This document shows, piece after piece, positions 1-7,805 of a DNA stretch of 14,998 nt. The notes under the pieces are model-generated. The model had not been told where the DNA came from, made no database searches, and was given only the letters and a program-made list of their open reading frames with translations. Positions within the stretch are counted from its first letter, which is position 1. The number at the start of each line of letters is the position of its first letter. Where the stretch lies: positions 1-14,998 of the forward strand of contig JAUZFY010000236.1 in assembly GCA_030840185.1 (NCBI GenBank), given 5' to 3'. The position numbers and the translations under genes are program-made. The stretch comes from Microbacteriaceae bacterium (GTDB taxonomy: Bacteria > Actinomycetota > Actinomycetes > Actinomycetales > Microbacteriaceae).

Positions 1-1323
<1,323 letters not shown>

Positions 1324-1396
1324 ATCGTGTGATGCCGTTCGCCGGGCGCGGGCGGCCTGCTTCGTCGCCTACGGCATCGAACCGGAGGAGAAGCGG

Positions 1397-1489
1397 ATGG
1401 CGTTCTACCGGGGACTGTGGGGCCGCACCCGACCCGTGCGCGAGTCGTCCCCGCCAGCTCAGAAAGCCATCTGTATTGTGGGGGCATGA
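1397..1489 (+). CDS. Possible 30-aa ORF upstream of and overlapping alr
   Basis: A short ORF starts at ATG 1397 behind a near-ideal Shine-Dalgarno, GGAGGAG at 1384-1390 with a 6-nt spacer. It encodes 30 residues starting MAFYRGLWGRTRP and ending KAICIVGA. Its TGA (1487-1489) overlaps the alr ATG (1486-1488), so ribosomes ending here could re-initiate on alr. The peptide is basic and has a proline-serine stretch, with no signal peptide or recognisable domain. The frame is also open upstream, so this could be the tail of a decayed gene or chance. It could act as a translational leader for alr. No family is recognised. The ribosome-binding site and the exact stop-start overlap are the only evidence. 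Confidence 0.4.
   Translation: MAFYRGLWGRTRPVRESSPPAQKAICIVGA
1474..1479 (+). promoter_or_regulatory. -10-like hexamer just before alr
   Basis: TATTGT ends 6 nt before the alr ATG (1486), with GGGGGC between. This fits either a leaderless transcript starting at the ATG or a G-rich ribosome-binding site on a longer transcript. No good -35 is seen 16-18 bp upstream, so the promoter reading is tentative. Confidence 0.35.
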
Positions 1490-2661
1490 CACCGGCGGAG
1501 CGAACTAGCCTCCCGCAATCGGACGCAATCCCTCCCGAACTTGCCACCCGCATCGTCGATCTAGACGCGATCCGGCGCAACGTCCAACGGGTCCGCGCCA
1601 TCACGGGCACCCCCATGATGGCGGTCGTCAAGGCGGACGGTTTCGGTCACGGCATGCTGGAGGTCGCCGACGCCGTGCTCTCCGCCGGGGCGGAGTGGCT
1701 TGGGGTCGCGACCGTCGACGAGGCCATCGTCCTCCGCGACGCTGGCGTCACCGCCCCCGTGCTGTGCTGGCTCGCCGATCCCTGGACCGACCTGCACGGA
1801 GCGGTCGCTCGCGGAGTTACCGTCTCGTGCGCCAACCGGCAAACTCTCCGTGCGGTGTCGACCGCCGCGCGGGCGACCGGGGTGCAAGCACTCGTTCAGC
1901 TCGAACTGGACACCGGGATGTCGCGTGGCGGATCTCCGACGCTCGACTGGGACGAGCTCTGTGTCGACGCGGTCATGGCGGAAGCAGACGGAAGCGTGCG
2001 GGTCACGGGACTGTGGTCGCACCTCGCCCTCGCCGCGGACCCGGCTCCGACCGCGACCGAAGCGCAGACCGCGGCATTCGAGCGCGGGGTGGCCACCGCC
2101 CGCTCGTATGGGCTGCGACCCGACCTCGTTCACCTGGCAAACTCGGCCGGCGCGCTCGAGCACCCGCACACCTGGTTCGACCTCGTGCGTTGCGGCGCAT
2201 CGCTGTACGGAATCGAGACGGTCGCCGACCGACGACACGGGCTCGAGCCGGCGATGCGGGTGGTCTCGCGGGTGATCCAACTTCGCCGGGTCGCCCCCGG
2301 AACCGGGGTCAGCTACAACCACGCCTGGGTCGCCGACAGGCACAGCACCCTCGTGCTCGTTCCGGTCGGTTACGGCGACGGCATCCCGCGCGGCCTGTCG
2401 CACGGCGGAGAGGTCGTGATCCGCGGCATCCGCCACCCGGTGGTCGGGGCAATCTCGATGGATCAGCTCGTCGTCGACGTCGGTGATCACCCGGTTGCGC
2501 TCGGGGACGAGGTCGTGCTGCTCGGTTCCCCCGCTGCCGGGGAACCGGATGCTCAGGAATGGGCGGCGGTGACCGGTACGATCGCCCATGAGATTCTGAC
2601 GGGGCTCGGAGGTCGCATGGCCAGACGACACATCAACAAGGAACAAGGGACGGCACTGTGA
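1486..2661 (+). CDS. alr: Alanine racemase (PLP-dependent)
   Basis: This enzyme interconverts L- and D-alanine in the cytoplasm to supply D-Ala for peptidoglycan. It has 391 residues, normal for the family. The PLP-binding lysine is K49 in AVVKADGFGHG. The PLP-contacting arginine is R235 in VRCGASLYG, and the second catalytic base is Y277 in GVSYNHAW. R147 in LDTGMSRGG matches the substrate-carboxylate arginine. The N-terminal alpha/beta barrel runs to about residue 245 and the beta domain from about 260, with VGYGDG and ISMDQ motifs. Residue 140 is Glu where many alanine racemases carry a carbamylated Lys (KxDTGMxR). The start at 1486 is preferred over ATG 1417 because the earlier segment is not family-like. 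The gene overlaps ddl by 4 nt, so the two products are probably made together. Confidence 0.93.
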   Translation: MTPAERTSLPQSDAIPPELATRIVDLDAIRRNVQRVRAITGTPMMAVVKADGFGHGMLEVADAVLSAGAEWLGVATVDEAIVLRDAGVTAPVLCWLADPWTDLHGAVARGVTVSCANRQTLRAVSTAARATGVQALVQLELDTGMSRGGSPTLDWDELCVDAVMAEADGSVRVTGLWSHLALAADPAPTATEAQTAAFERGVATARSYGLRPDLVHLANSAGALEHPHTWFDLVRCGASLYGIETVADRRHGLEPAMRVVSRVIQLRRVAPGTGVSYNHAWVADRHSTLVLVPVGYGDGIPRGLSHGGEVVIRGIRHPVVGAISMDQLVVDVGDHPVALGDEVVLLGSPAAGEPDAQEWAAVTGTIAHEILTGLGGRMARRHINKEQGTAL

Positions 2662-3644
2662 AGCGCATTGGAATCATCTTCGGCGGAGCGAACAGCGAGC
2701 ACGAGGTGTCGTGCAACTCCGCGCGCAGCGTCGTGGCGAACCTCGACCCGGCGCTGTTCGAGGGGATTCTCATCGGAATCGACAAGACCGGCGGGTGGCA
2801 CCGACTCGAGTCGGTCGACGCCCTGGCCTCCGTGACCGGCGGATCCAGGTTTCCCGACCTCGACGGCATCGACGTCGTCTTCCCGGTTTTGCACGGTCGC
2901 TTCGGCGAGGACGGCACAGTTCAGGGTCTTCTGGAACTCGCGGGCGTTCCCTATGTCGGGTGCGGAGTGCTCGCGAGTGCTCTGGCCATGGACAAGCTCA
3001 TCACCCAGCGTCTGCTCGACGCCGTCGGCATCCCGACCATTCCGACTCACGGAATCACCGTCGAGTCTCGCGCCGAGGTCTCCCAACTGGCCTCGGAGAT
3101 CGAGTATCCGGTGTTCGTTAAGCCGAACCGCGCCGGGTCGAGCGTCGGCGCGAGTCGCGTCGACTCCCCGCTCGACCTGCTCGCGGCGGTCGACCTCGCC
3201 CTTCAGCACGACAAGACTGCTCTCATCCAGGTGGCGATCGTCGGCGACGAGGTTAGCCTCGGTGTGCTGCAGGGCCAAGACGGGGCGCTCGAGGTCGGGG
3301 CGGTGCTTCGCATCCGACCACGCACGGCCGTGTTCTTCGACTACGAGGCAAAATACACCGCCGGAGGCGCCGATTTCGAGGTTCCGGCCCTCCTCCCGGC
3401 TGCCATCTCGGCGCAGCTCGCCCAATACGCCACGGAAGCGTTCCGCGCCCTCGACTGTGAAGGACTCGCGCGGGTCGACTTCTTCCTCGGCGAAGACGGC
3501 GCGATCACGCTTAACGAAGTCAACACACTGCCCGGTCTCACCGCGTTCAGCCAGTACCCGCGCCTGTGGCAGGCCGTTGGCCTGAGCTACACGGACCTGC
3601 TGAGCCGGCTCATCGACCGCGCAGGCGTGGTCTTTTCAGCCTAG
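2658..3644 (+). CDS. ddl: D-alanine--D-alanine ligase
   Basis: This ATP-grasp enzyme joins two D-alanines into the dipeptide used by MurF for peptidoglycan precursors. It has 328 residues. HGRFGEDG (79-86) is the N-domain motif. GSSVGAS (160-166) carries the substrate-loop serine. The omega loop reads FFDYEAKY (226-233), and its final Tyr matches E. coli DdlB Y216, typical of D-Ala-D-Ala rather than D-lactate (VanA-type) ligases. NEVNTLPGLT (286-295) provides Mg/ATP ligands. The start is GTG 2658, overlapping the alr stop (GTGA), with AAGGGA about 8 nt upstream. Its 3' end overlaps the opposite-strand channel gene by 35 nt. Family knowledge predicts a standard cell-wall ligase. Whether it is the organism's only ddl cannot be seen here. 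Confidence 0.94.
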   Translation: MKRIGIIFGGANSEHEVSCNSARSVVANLDPALFEGILIGIDKTGGWHRLESVDALASVTGGSRFPDLDGIDVVFPVLHGRFGEDGTVQGLLELAGVPYVGCGVLASALAMDKLITQRLLDAVGIPTIPTHGITVESRAEVSQLASEIEYPVFVKPNRAGSSVGASRVDSPLDLLAAVDLALQHDKTALIQVAIVGDEVSLGVLQGQDGALEVGAVLRIRPRTAVFFDYEAKYTAGGADFEVPALLPAAISAQLAQYATEAFRALDCEGLARVDFFLGEDGAITLNEVNTLPGLTAFSQYPRLWQAVGLSYTDLLSRLIDRAGVVFSA

Positions 3645-4299
3645 GGATACGCGGGATGCGTTGGAGCTGACGCTGTTCTGGCAGGCTCCATCGGAATAGC
3701 ACCGCGAGAATTCGCACCCCGAAGGTCACGGCGACGCAGATCACGGCGGCGAGAAAGAGGGGAAGCCCGAGCGCCGTGAGGCCGACGAGGGTTCCGGACC
3801 CGACCAGGGCGGCGATGGCGTAGAGCGATCCGACGTGCATGAGCGCGATCGGCAGATTGAGCAGCATGTCGCGCAGAATGGAGCCCCCCACGGCGGAGAT
3901 CGCGCCGACGAACATGGCCGGCACTGCCGGGATGCCAAGGGTGAGAGCCTTTGTCGTGCCGATCGCGCAGAAGATGCCGATTGTCAGGGCGTCGAGCACG
4001 GTAATCACATGCGACAGCCGACGGAATATGCGCTCGAGCAGCATCCCGAGCAAGGCCGCGGCTACGGCGGCGAGCAGATACCAGTTGCTGAGAAGCGCAA
4101 CGGGGATCTGGTTGAGCAGCAGGTCGCGGATGAGTCCGCCGCCCGTGCCCGTCGCGATGCCGATGATCGCGATGCCGAGCAGATCCAGTCGGCGATCGCG
4201 AAACTGGGCGGCGAACATCGCCCCCTGCACACCGCCGACCGCGATGGCGAGGAGCTCCGCCCAGAGCGGGATGACGAGCTGGCTTGCGTGCACAGTCAT
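3610..4299 (-). CDS. TRIC/YadS family (UPF0126) membrane channel
   Basis: The product is a predicted polytopic inner-membrane protein of 229 residues. It has the family's duplicated three-helix unit. Each unit carries the glycine-arginine hairpin motif: GGGLIRD at 53-59 and GGSILRD at 138-144. About seven hydrophobic segments lie near 11-31, 38-55, 67-88, 98-118, 125-148, 155-176 and 180-202. The C-terminal tail (203-229) is strongly basic, with repeated RIPR-like stretches. Prokaryotic TRIC homologues form trimeric potassium-permeable channels; the physiological role is mostly unknown. The start at ATG 4299 fits the family length. A further upstream start (4533) would add 78 non-homologous residues inside recO. 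It is divergent from recO across 54 bp, and its 3' end overlaps ddl by 35 nt. Confidence 0.88.
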   Translation of the reverse strand: MTVHASQLVIPLWAELLAIAVGGVQGAMFAAQFRDRRLDLLGIAIIGIATGTGGGLIRDLLLNQIPVALLSNWYLLAAVAAALLGMLLERIFRRLSHVITVLDALTIGIFCAIGTTKALTLGIPAVPAMFVGAISAVGGSILRDMLLNLPIALMHVGSLYAIAALVGSGTLVGLTALGLPLFLAAVICVAVTFGVRILAVLFRWSLPEQRQLQRIPRIPRLKRPRLRGR

Positions 4300-4341
4300 T
4301 GGTACCACGGCTCGGCACGAGCGCCGGAGTGCACACGGGAC

Positions 4342-4347
4342 GATAAT
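4342..4347 (+). promoter_or_regulatory. -10 element of recO, leaderless layout
   Basis: GATAAT at 4342-4347 is followed by 6 nt and then the recO GTG (4354). There is no purine-rich ribosome-binding site between them. The spacing puts the transcription start at or next to the start codon, as in leaderless actinobacterial mRNAs. No recognisable -35 is present. Confidence 0.55.
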
Positions 4348-4353
4348 TGAGTC

Positions 4354-5088
4354 GTGCCCCTCTACCGTGATGAAGCCGTTGTGCTGCGAACCCACAAGCT
4401 GGGTGAAGCGGACCGCATCGTCACCATGCTCACCCGGCAGCACGGCAAGGTTCGCGCGGTCGCCAAGGGGGTACGGCGAACGGCGTCGAAATTCGGCGCG
4501 CGGCTCGAACCGTTCATGGTCGCCGACGTGCAACTGTTCGAGGGCCGAAGCCTCGACATCATCACGCAGGCGGAGTCCGTCGGGTCATACGGCGCCGCCA
4601 TCACGGCCGACTACGGAAGCTACACCGCCGCGAGCGCAATGGTCGAGACAGCCGACAAACTCACCGAGGGGGAGCCGAGCCTGCAGCAGTACCTGTTGCT
4701 CGTCGGCGCGCTGCGCTCCCTGGCCAAGAGTGAACACGGGGCCAGCCTCACCCTCGACTCCTACCTGCTCCGTGCCCTGTCGATCGCGGGATGGTCGCCG
4801 AGCTTCGATGACTGCGCGGTCACCGGCGCCCCCGGACCGCACTCGGCCTTCGTCGTGCAGCTCGGTGGGGTGGTGGCGGATGCCGTGGCGCCTCCCGGCG
4901 CCCCGCGACTCGACTCCGAGACCCTGCTGCTGCTTTCCTCGCTTCTCACCGGCGATTGGGGGACCGCGGATGCCGCGGACGACCGCACCCGGTCGCAGAC
5001 CAGTGGCGTTGTGGCCGCGTATACCCAGTTCCACCTCGACCGCGGGTTGCGGTCGCTCGAGCACGTCGATCGCAGAGTGAGCACGTGA
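4354..5088 (+). CDS. recO: DNA repair protein RecO
   Basis: RecO works with RecF/RecR to load RecA onto SSB-coated single-stranded DNA during gap repair and recombination. It has 244 residues, beginning [21 protein letters not shown], the family's N-terminal OB-fold signature. The conserved [12 protein letters not shown] stretch (31-42) is present, followed by an all-helical C-terminal domain. The zinc-ribbon position is largely lost: C154 remains, but the other expected cysteines are T157, A175 and V178 in CAVTG and GGVVADAV. Zinc binding is therefore unlikely, as in E. coli RecO. The start GTG 4354 follows a -10 hexamer by 6 nt. The stop overlaps the uppS start (GTGA), a conserved actinobacterial recO-uppS pairing. 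Confidence 0.95.
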   Translation: MPLYRDEAVVLRTHKLGEADRIVTMLTRQHGKVRAVAKGVRRTASKFGARLEPFMVADVQLFEGRSLDIITQAESVGSYGAAITADYGSYTAASAMVETADKLTEGEPSLQQYLLLVGALRSLAKSEHGASLTLDSYLLRALSIAGWSPSFDDCAVTGAPGPHSAFVVQLGGVVADAVAPPGAPRLDSETLLLLSSLLTGDWGTADAADDRTRSQTSGVVAAYTQFHLDRGLRSLEHVDRRVST

Positions 5089-5882
5089 CCGGCAAGACCC
5101 ACCGCGACGCGGTGGACTTCAAGCCGATCGACTGGACCGGGCTCTATCCACCGAAGCTCCCCAGAAATGCCGTTCCCGAGCACGTCGCCGTCGTCATGGA
5201 CGGCAATGGTCGGTGGGCGAACGGCAGGGGACTCACGCGGATCGAGGGCCACAAGGCGGGGGAGGCGAGCCTGCTCGATGTCGTGGCGGGTGCCATCCAA
5301 ATCGGGGTGAAGCACCTCAGCGTGTACGCATTCTCCACCGAGAACTGGAAGCGTTCCCCTGACGAGGTCCGCTTTCTGATGGGCTTCAACCGGGACGTGT
5401 TGCACCGCCGCCGAGACCAGCTCAACGATTGGGGCGTGCGCGTGCGCTGGGCCGGGCGACGGCCGAGGCTGTGGGCATCCGTCATCAACGAACTCCAGTT
5501 CGCCGAGCGGCTCACAGAGGGCAACTCCGTGATGACCCTCACGATGTGCGTCAACTACGGCGGACGCAACGAAATCGTGGATGCCGTGCGCGCGCTCGCC
5601 GAGGACGTGGCGGCCGGGCGACTCCGGCCGTCCGGCATCACCGAGAAGGCCATTCAGAAGCACCTGTATGCGCCGGATCTGCCCGACGTGGACCTGTTCG
5701 TGCGCAGCTCGGGGGAGCAGCGCACGAGCAACTTCATGCTCTGGCAGAGCGCCTACGCCGAGATGGTGTTCCTGGACACGCTGTGGCCGGACTTCACCCG
5801 GGAGCAGCTCTGGGAGGCGATCTCGCTCTATGCGCAGCGCACCCGTCGCTTCGGCGGGGCGATTGACTCGCCGGTCGCGTAG
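5085..5882 (+). CDS. uppS: Polyprenyl (decaprenyl/undecaprenyl) diphosphate synthase, cis type
   Basis: This enzyme elongates an allylic diphosphate with isopentenyl diphosphate in cis to make the long polyprenyl diphosphate carrier for peptidoglycan and other envelope polymers. It has 265 residues. [13 protein letters not shown] contains the catalytic Asp (D39). Other family signatures are GHKAGE (55-60), [11 protein letters not shown], the NYGGRNEI segment and [20 protein letters not shown] near the C-terminus. GTG 5085 is chosen because it overlaps the recO TGA by 4 nt and begins just before the family's usual N-terminus. The long N-terminal lead ([13 protein letters not shown]) is typical of the actinobacterial long-chain enzyme. 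The gene ends 3 nt before the convergent kinase gene. The exact chain length of the product is not readable from sequence. Confidence 0.95.
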   Translation: MTGKTHRDAVDFKPIDWTGLYPPKLPRNAVPEHVAVVMDGNGRWANGRGLTRIEGHKAGEASLLDVVAGAIQIGVKHLSVYAFSTENWKRSPDEVRFLMGFNRDVLHRRRDQLNDWGVRVRWAGRRPRLWASVINELQFAERLTEGNSVMTLTMCVNYGGRNEIVDAVRALAEDVAAGRLRPSGITEKAIQKHLYAPDLPDVDLFVRSSGEQRTSNFMLWQSAYAEMVFLDTLWPDFTREQLWEAISLYAQRTRRFGGAIDSPVA

Positions 5883-5885
5883 TGG

Positions 5886-6443
5886 TCAGGCCGGGATACG
5901 CAGACCAATGAGCCAGGACTCGACCTCGGCTTGACTGCGGAGTCGCACGACCGTTAGCGCTGGATGCTCCAACTCGGTCGCCGGGACACTGCGTGTGTAG
6001 CGCCGTCTCGTGGACAGGGCCCACCGGATGATGCCCTCCCTCGCGGTGAGGGCGTGCCAGATCCCCGGCTCGACATTGCCGTTCCACAGCTCTTCGCGCG
6101 AGCGACTGCGCCTGACGGTGCGCAACACCGCTCGAGTGACAGCGACCGGTGCCGGTAGGTCGAGCCACACGAGCAGGTCGGCCCGTTCCGCGATTATCGG
6201 CCGGGCGAGGTTGTATTGCCATTCGGTCACCCAGTTCGGTTCCCGAGTGAAAACGTCGACGTCCGCAAGGAAGCCCTGCCGCGGAACCCAGTTCGGACCG
6301 TGATACAGGGCGTCAATTTCGGTGTATTGCAGGCCCAGAGTTTCGCCGATTCGTCTCGCCAGAGTCGTCTTGCCGACCCCGCTCGCGCCAGCAATCGCGA
6401 CCCGCGCGGGGATCGCCGGCAAGCGGTCACTACAAGTAAGCAT
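5886..6443 (-). CDS. Small P-loop NTPase/kinase, FlaR/adenylate-kinase-like
   Basis: A 185-residue cytoplasmic P-loop protein. Walker A is GASGVGKT at 19-26. A hydrophobic strand ending in LVWLDLP (about 90-96) supplies the Walker-B-like Asp. Arginine-rich segments RTVRRSRSREELW and RRRYTR could form the lid. This layout matches proteins annotated as 'topology modulation protein' or adenylate-kinase-like, whose substrates are generally undefined. The start ATG 6443 lies 5 nt after GATAAT on the minus strand, again a leaderless layout. It is convergent with uppS, with a 3-nt gap. No partner gene is evident. The fold is confident; the phosphorylated substrate is unknown. Confidence 0.82.
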   Translation of the reverse strand: MLTCSDRLPAIPARVAIAGASGVGKTTLARRIGETLGLQYTEIDALYHGPNWVPRQGFLADVDVFTREPNWVTEWQYNLARPIIAERADLLVWLDLPAPVAVTRAVLRTVRRSRSREELWNGNVEPGIWHALTAREGIIRWALSTRRRYTRSVPATELEHPALTVVRLRSQAEVESWLIGLRIPA

Positions 6444-6444
6444 C

Positions 6445-6458
6445 GTTCATTATCGAAC
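6445..6458 (-). promoter_or_regulatory. -10 element and overlapping palindrome before the P-loop kinase
   Basis: On the minus strand GATAAT (6454-6449) ends 5 nt before the ATG at 6443. It lies inside a short palindrome, GTTC-N6-GAAC (6445-6458). This may be a leaderless promoter with an overlapping operator. The palindrome arms are only 4 bp, so the operator idea is weak. Confidence 0.45.
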
Positions 6459-6462
6459 ATTC

Positions 6463-6550
6463 GTTTCTCCGGAGGATTCTGGTTTCTGCCCGGTTGTGAC
6501 CGCTCAGGTGGGGTCAACTCGCCGCAATTGGCCGAATCCTCCGGAGAACC
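6463..6550. repeat. Long imperfect inverted repeat with perfect 15-bp arms
   Basis: The left arm 6465-6479 (TTCTCCGGAGGATTC) and right arm 6534-6548 (GAATCCTCCGGAGAA) are perfect reverse complements. Each contains the self-complementary octamer CTCCGGAG. The 54 bases between them also pair partly, including TGACC (6497-6501) with GGTCA (6511-6515) around a short centre. The whole could fold into one long hairpin. It lies between the minus-strand kinase gene and the oxidoreductase gene and has no coding content. It resembles a REP/MITE-like intergenic palindrome more than a terminator, as no T-tract follows. Confidence 0.75.
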
Positions 6551-6572
6551 GTGGTGCAGGGGGGATGAGTTG

Positions 6573-6635
6573 CCGAGTGCTGCGGCGGGGAGGCCGAGTG
6601 CTGCGGCGGGGAGGCCGAGTGCTGTGGCGAGGAGG
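6573..6635. repeat. Three tandem copies of a 21-bp repeat
   Basis: Units occupy 6573-6593, 6594-6614 and 6615-6635. The first two are identical (CCGAGTGCTGCGGCGGGGAG plus G) and the third differs at two positions. The unit is a multiple of 3, so the array keeps frame. In the frame of the downstream oxidoreductase it would read PSAAAGR, PSAAAGR, PSAVARR. The array ends 27 nt before that gene's ATG. Confidence 0.9.
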
Positions 6636-6649
6636 GCGGGGCTGCTGGA

Positions 6650-6655
6650 TAGTCT
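6650..6655 (+). promoter_or_regulatory. -10-like hexamer before the MocA-type oxidoreductase
   Basis: TAGTCT at 6650-6655 ends 7 nt before the ATG at 6663, and no ribosome-binding site lies between. This is compatible with a leaderless transcript. No clear -35 is found in the repeat array upstream. Confidence 0.4.
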
Positions 6656-6662
6656 GGCTGTC

Positions 6663-7709
6663 ATGAGCGACAACACCCCCATCAGGACAGGCATCATCGG
6701 TTACGGACTCGCCGGTCGGGTGTTCCATGCCCCATTCATCGCCACAAACTCCCGATTCTCGCTCGAGGTGATCGCGACCAGTCACGCCGGCCGGCAGACC
6801 GTCGCGAAGGCGCAGCACCCGACGGTGCAGACCGTGAACACCGCGGAGGAGCTCATCGAACGTGGCCTGGACCTCGTCGTGCTCGCCTCTCCCGGTCACG
6901 CGCACCTCGAGCAGGGGCTAGCGGCCCTCGCGTCCGGCGCAGCCGTCGTCATCGACAAGCCATTCGCCGCGTCGGTCGAAGATGGGCAGCGGCTCATCGA
7001 CGCGGCCGACGCGGCCAGCCGCCCCCTCGTCGTGTTCCAGAACCGGCGCTGGGACGGCGACTTCCTCACCGTGCGAAAGCTGGTCTCCGAGGGACGCCTC
7101 GGGCGAGTGCACCGGTTCGAGTCGACATTCGAGCGCTGGTCGCCCGGGCTTCGCGACCGGTGGCAGGACACCTCGACGAGCGCGCAGGCGGCCGGCATCA
7201 CCTTCGATCTCGGCAGCCATCTGATCGATCAGGCGCTTCAGCTGTTCGGGCCGGCCACCGTCACCAACGCGGAACTGTCGATCCTGCGAGACGGGGGAGT
7301 GAGCGATGACGAGGCATTCATTTCGCTTCTGCACGACAGCGGAACCCGCTCCCACCTCACCCTCAGCCGTTTCGCCGGACAGAACGGGCCACGCTTCAGG
7401 GTGCTCGGCTCCAAGTCGGCGTACACGGTCTACGGACTCGACAACCAGGAGCACGCACTCGGCGCCGGCGGGCTGCCGACCGATGCGGGTTACGGGGTGT
7501 CGCCACGCGAGCAGTGGGGGCGCCTCGGAATTGCGGGGTCCACGGATGCTCCGCCCACTCCGGTGCCAACCGAGCGCGGGGACTACCCGGGCTTCTATGC
7601 CGGAGTGGCTGCCGCCATCCGGGACGGTGCCTCCGTTCCGGTGGATCCGCGCGATGCCCTCGAGACGGTGCGAATCATCGAAGCGGCGCATCACCTAGCC
7701 CGGATCTGA
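6663..7709 (+). CDS. Gfo/Idh/MocA family NAD(P)-dependent oxidoreductase
   Basis: A 348-residue cytoplasmic dehydrogenase of the sugar/inositol type. The N-terminal Rossmann fold starts TGIIGYGLAGRVFHAPF, with GYGLAG as the dinucleotide loop (13-18). The EKP-type catalytic motif appears as DKP (98-100). The second domain has GITFDLGSHLIDQ (178-190), where D182 and H186 occupy the usual active-site positions. The substrate is unknown; the family oxidises or reduces sugars, inositols and related polyols. ATG 6663 is preferred because the Rossmann strand begins a few residues later, as is normal. The frame stays open far upstream through the 21-bp repeats. TTG 6570, behind a G-rich stretch, would add 31 repeat-encoded residues and is a less likely start. 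It is followed by the class-V enzyme gene, which has its own promoter. Confidence 0.9.
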   Translation: MSDNTPIRTGIIGYGLAGRVFHAPFIATNSRFSLEVIATSHAGRQTVAKAQHPTVQTVNTAEELIERGLDLVVLASPGHAHLEQGLAALASGAAVVIDKPFAASVEDGQRLIDAADAASRPLVVFQNRRWDGDFLTVRKLVSEGRLGRVHRFESTFERWSPGLRDRWQDTSTSAQAAGITFDLGSHLIDQALQLFGPATVTNAELSILRDGGVSDDEAFISLLHDSGTRSHLTLSRFAGQNGPRFRVLGSKSAYTVYGLDNQEHALGAGGLPTDAGYGVSPREQWGRLGIAGSTDAPPTPVPTERGDYPGFYAGVAAAIRDGASVPVDPRDALETVRIIEAAHHLARI

Positions 7710-7770
7710 GCGTCACGGGTCATTTCGGCGCCTTTTTTGCGCGTTTTGCGCACGCCCGAGTCGGCGTTAC

Positions 7771-7799
7771 CTGACAAATCGACGCACTCACGCCATGCT
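7771..7799 (+). promoter_or_regulatory. Promoter of the class-V aminotransferase gene, leaderless layout
   Basis: CTGACA (7771-7776) and CATGCT (7794-7799) resemble -35 and -10 hexamers with an ideal 17-bp spacer. The -10 ends 6 nt before the ATG at 7806, predicting transcription from at or near the start codon. This is the best-formed promoter in the window. Confidence 0.6.
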
Positions 7800-7805
7800 G
7801 GACAC

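Noticed and set aside
1954..2350. Suspected loss of the second catalytic Tyr in alanine racemase (Trp at HAW)
   Set aside because: Aligning GVSYNHAW with GVSYGATY-type sequences puts the catalytic Tyr at the SY position, which is kept (Y277). The Trp position is variable in good racemases.
1561..2646. A 361-codon minus-strand open frame across alr
   Set aside because: It mirrors the codon bias of alr, which has full catalytic motifs; no family resemblance.
2658..3644. VanA-type D-Ala-D-Lac ligase
   Set aside because: The omega loop ends YEAKY with the Tyr typical of D-Ala-D-Ala ligases, and no vanH or vanX neighbour is present.
3839..5080. A 413-codon plus-strand frame across the TRIC gene and recO
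   Set aside because: Low-complexity R/S/P/T composition typical of a shifted frame in GC-rich DNA, overlapping two well-supported genes.
6216..6662. In-frame upstream extension of the MocA-type oxidoreductase
   Set aside because: It would overlap the minus-strand kinase, cross the inverted repeat and add residues before a normal Rossmann N-terminus. Only the short TTG 6570 alternative is kept as a remote possibility.
7726..7752. T6 run with GGCGCC before it and a TGCGC/GCGCA hairpin after it, considered as terminator of the oxidoreductase gene
   Set aside because: The 5-bp hairpin lies downstream of the T-run, the wrong order for the plus strand. On the minus strand an A-run rather than a T-run follows it. 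No stable hairpin directly precedes the T-run.
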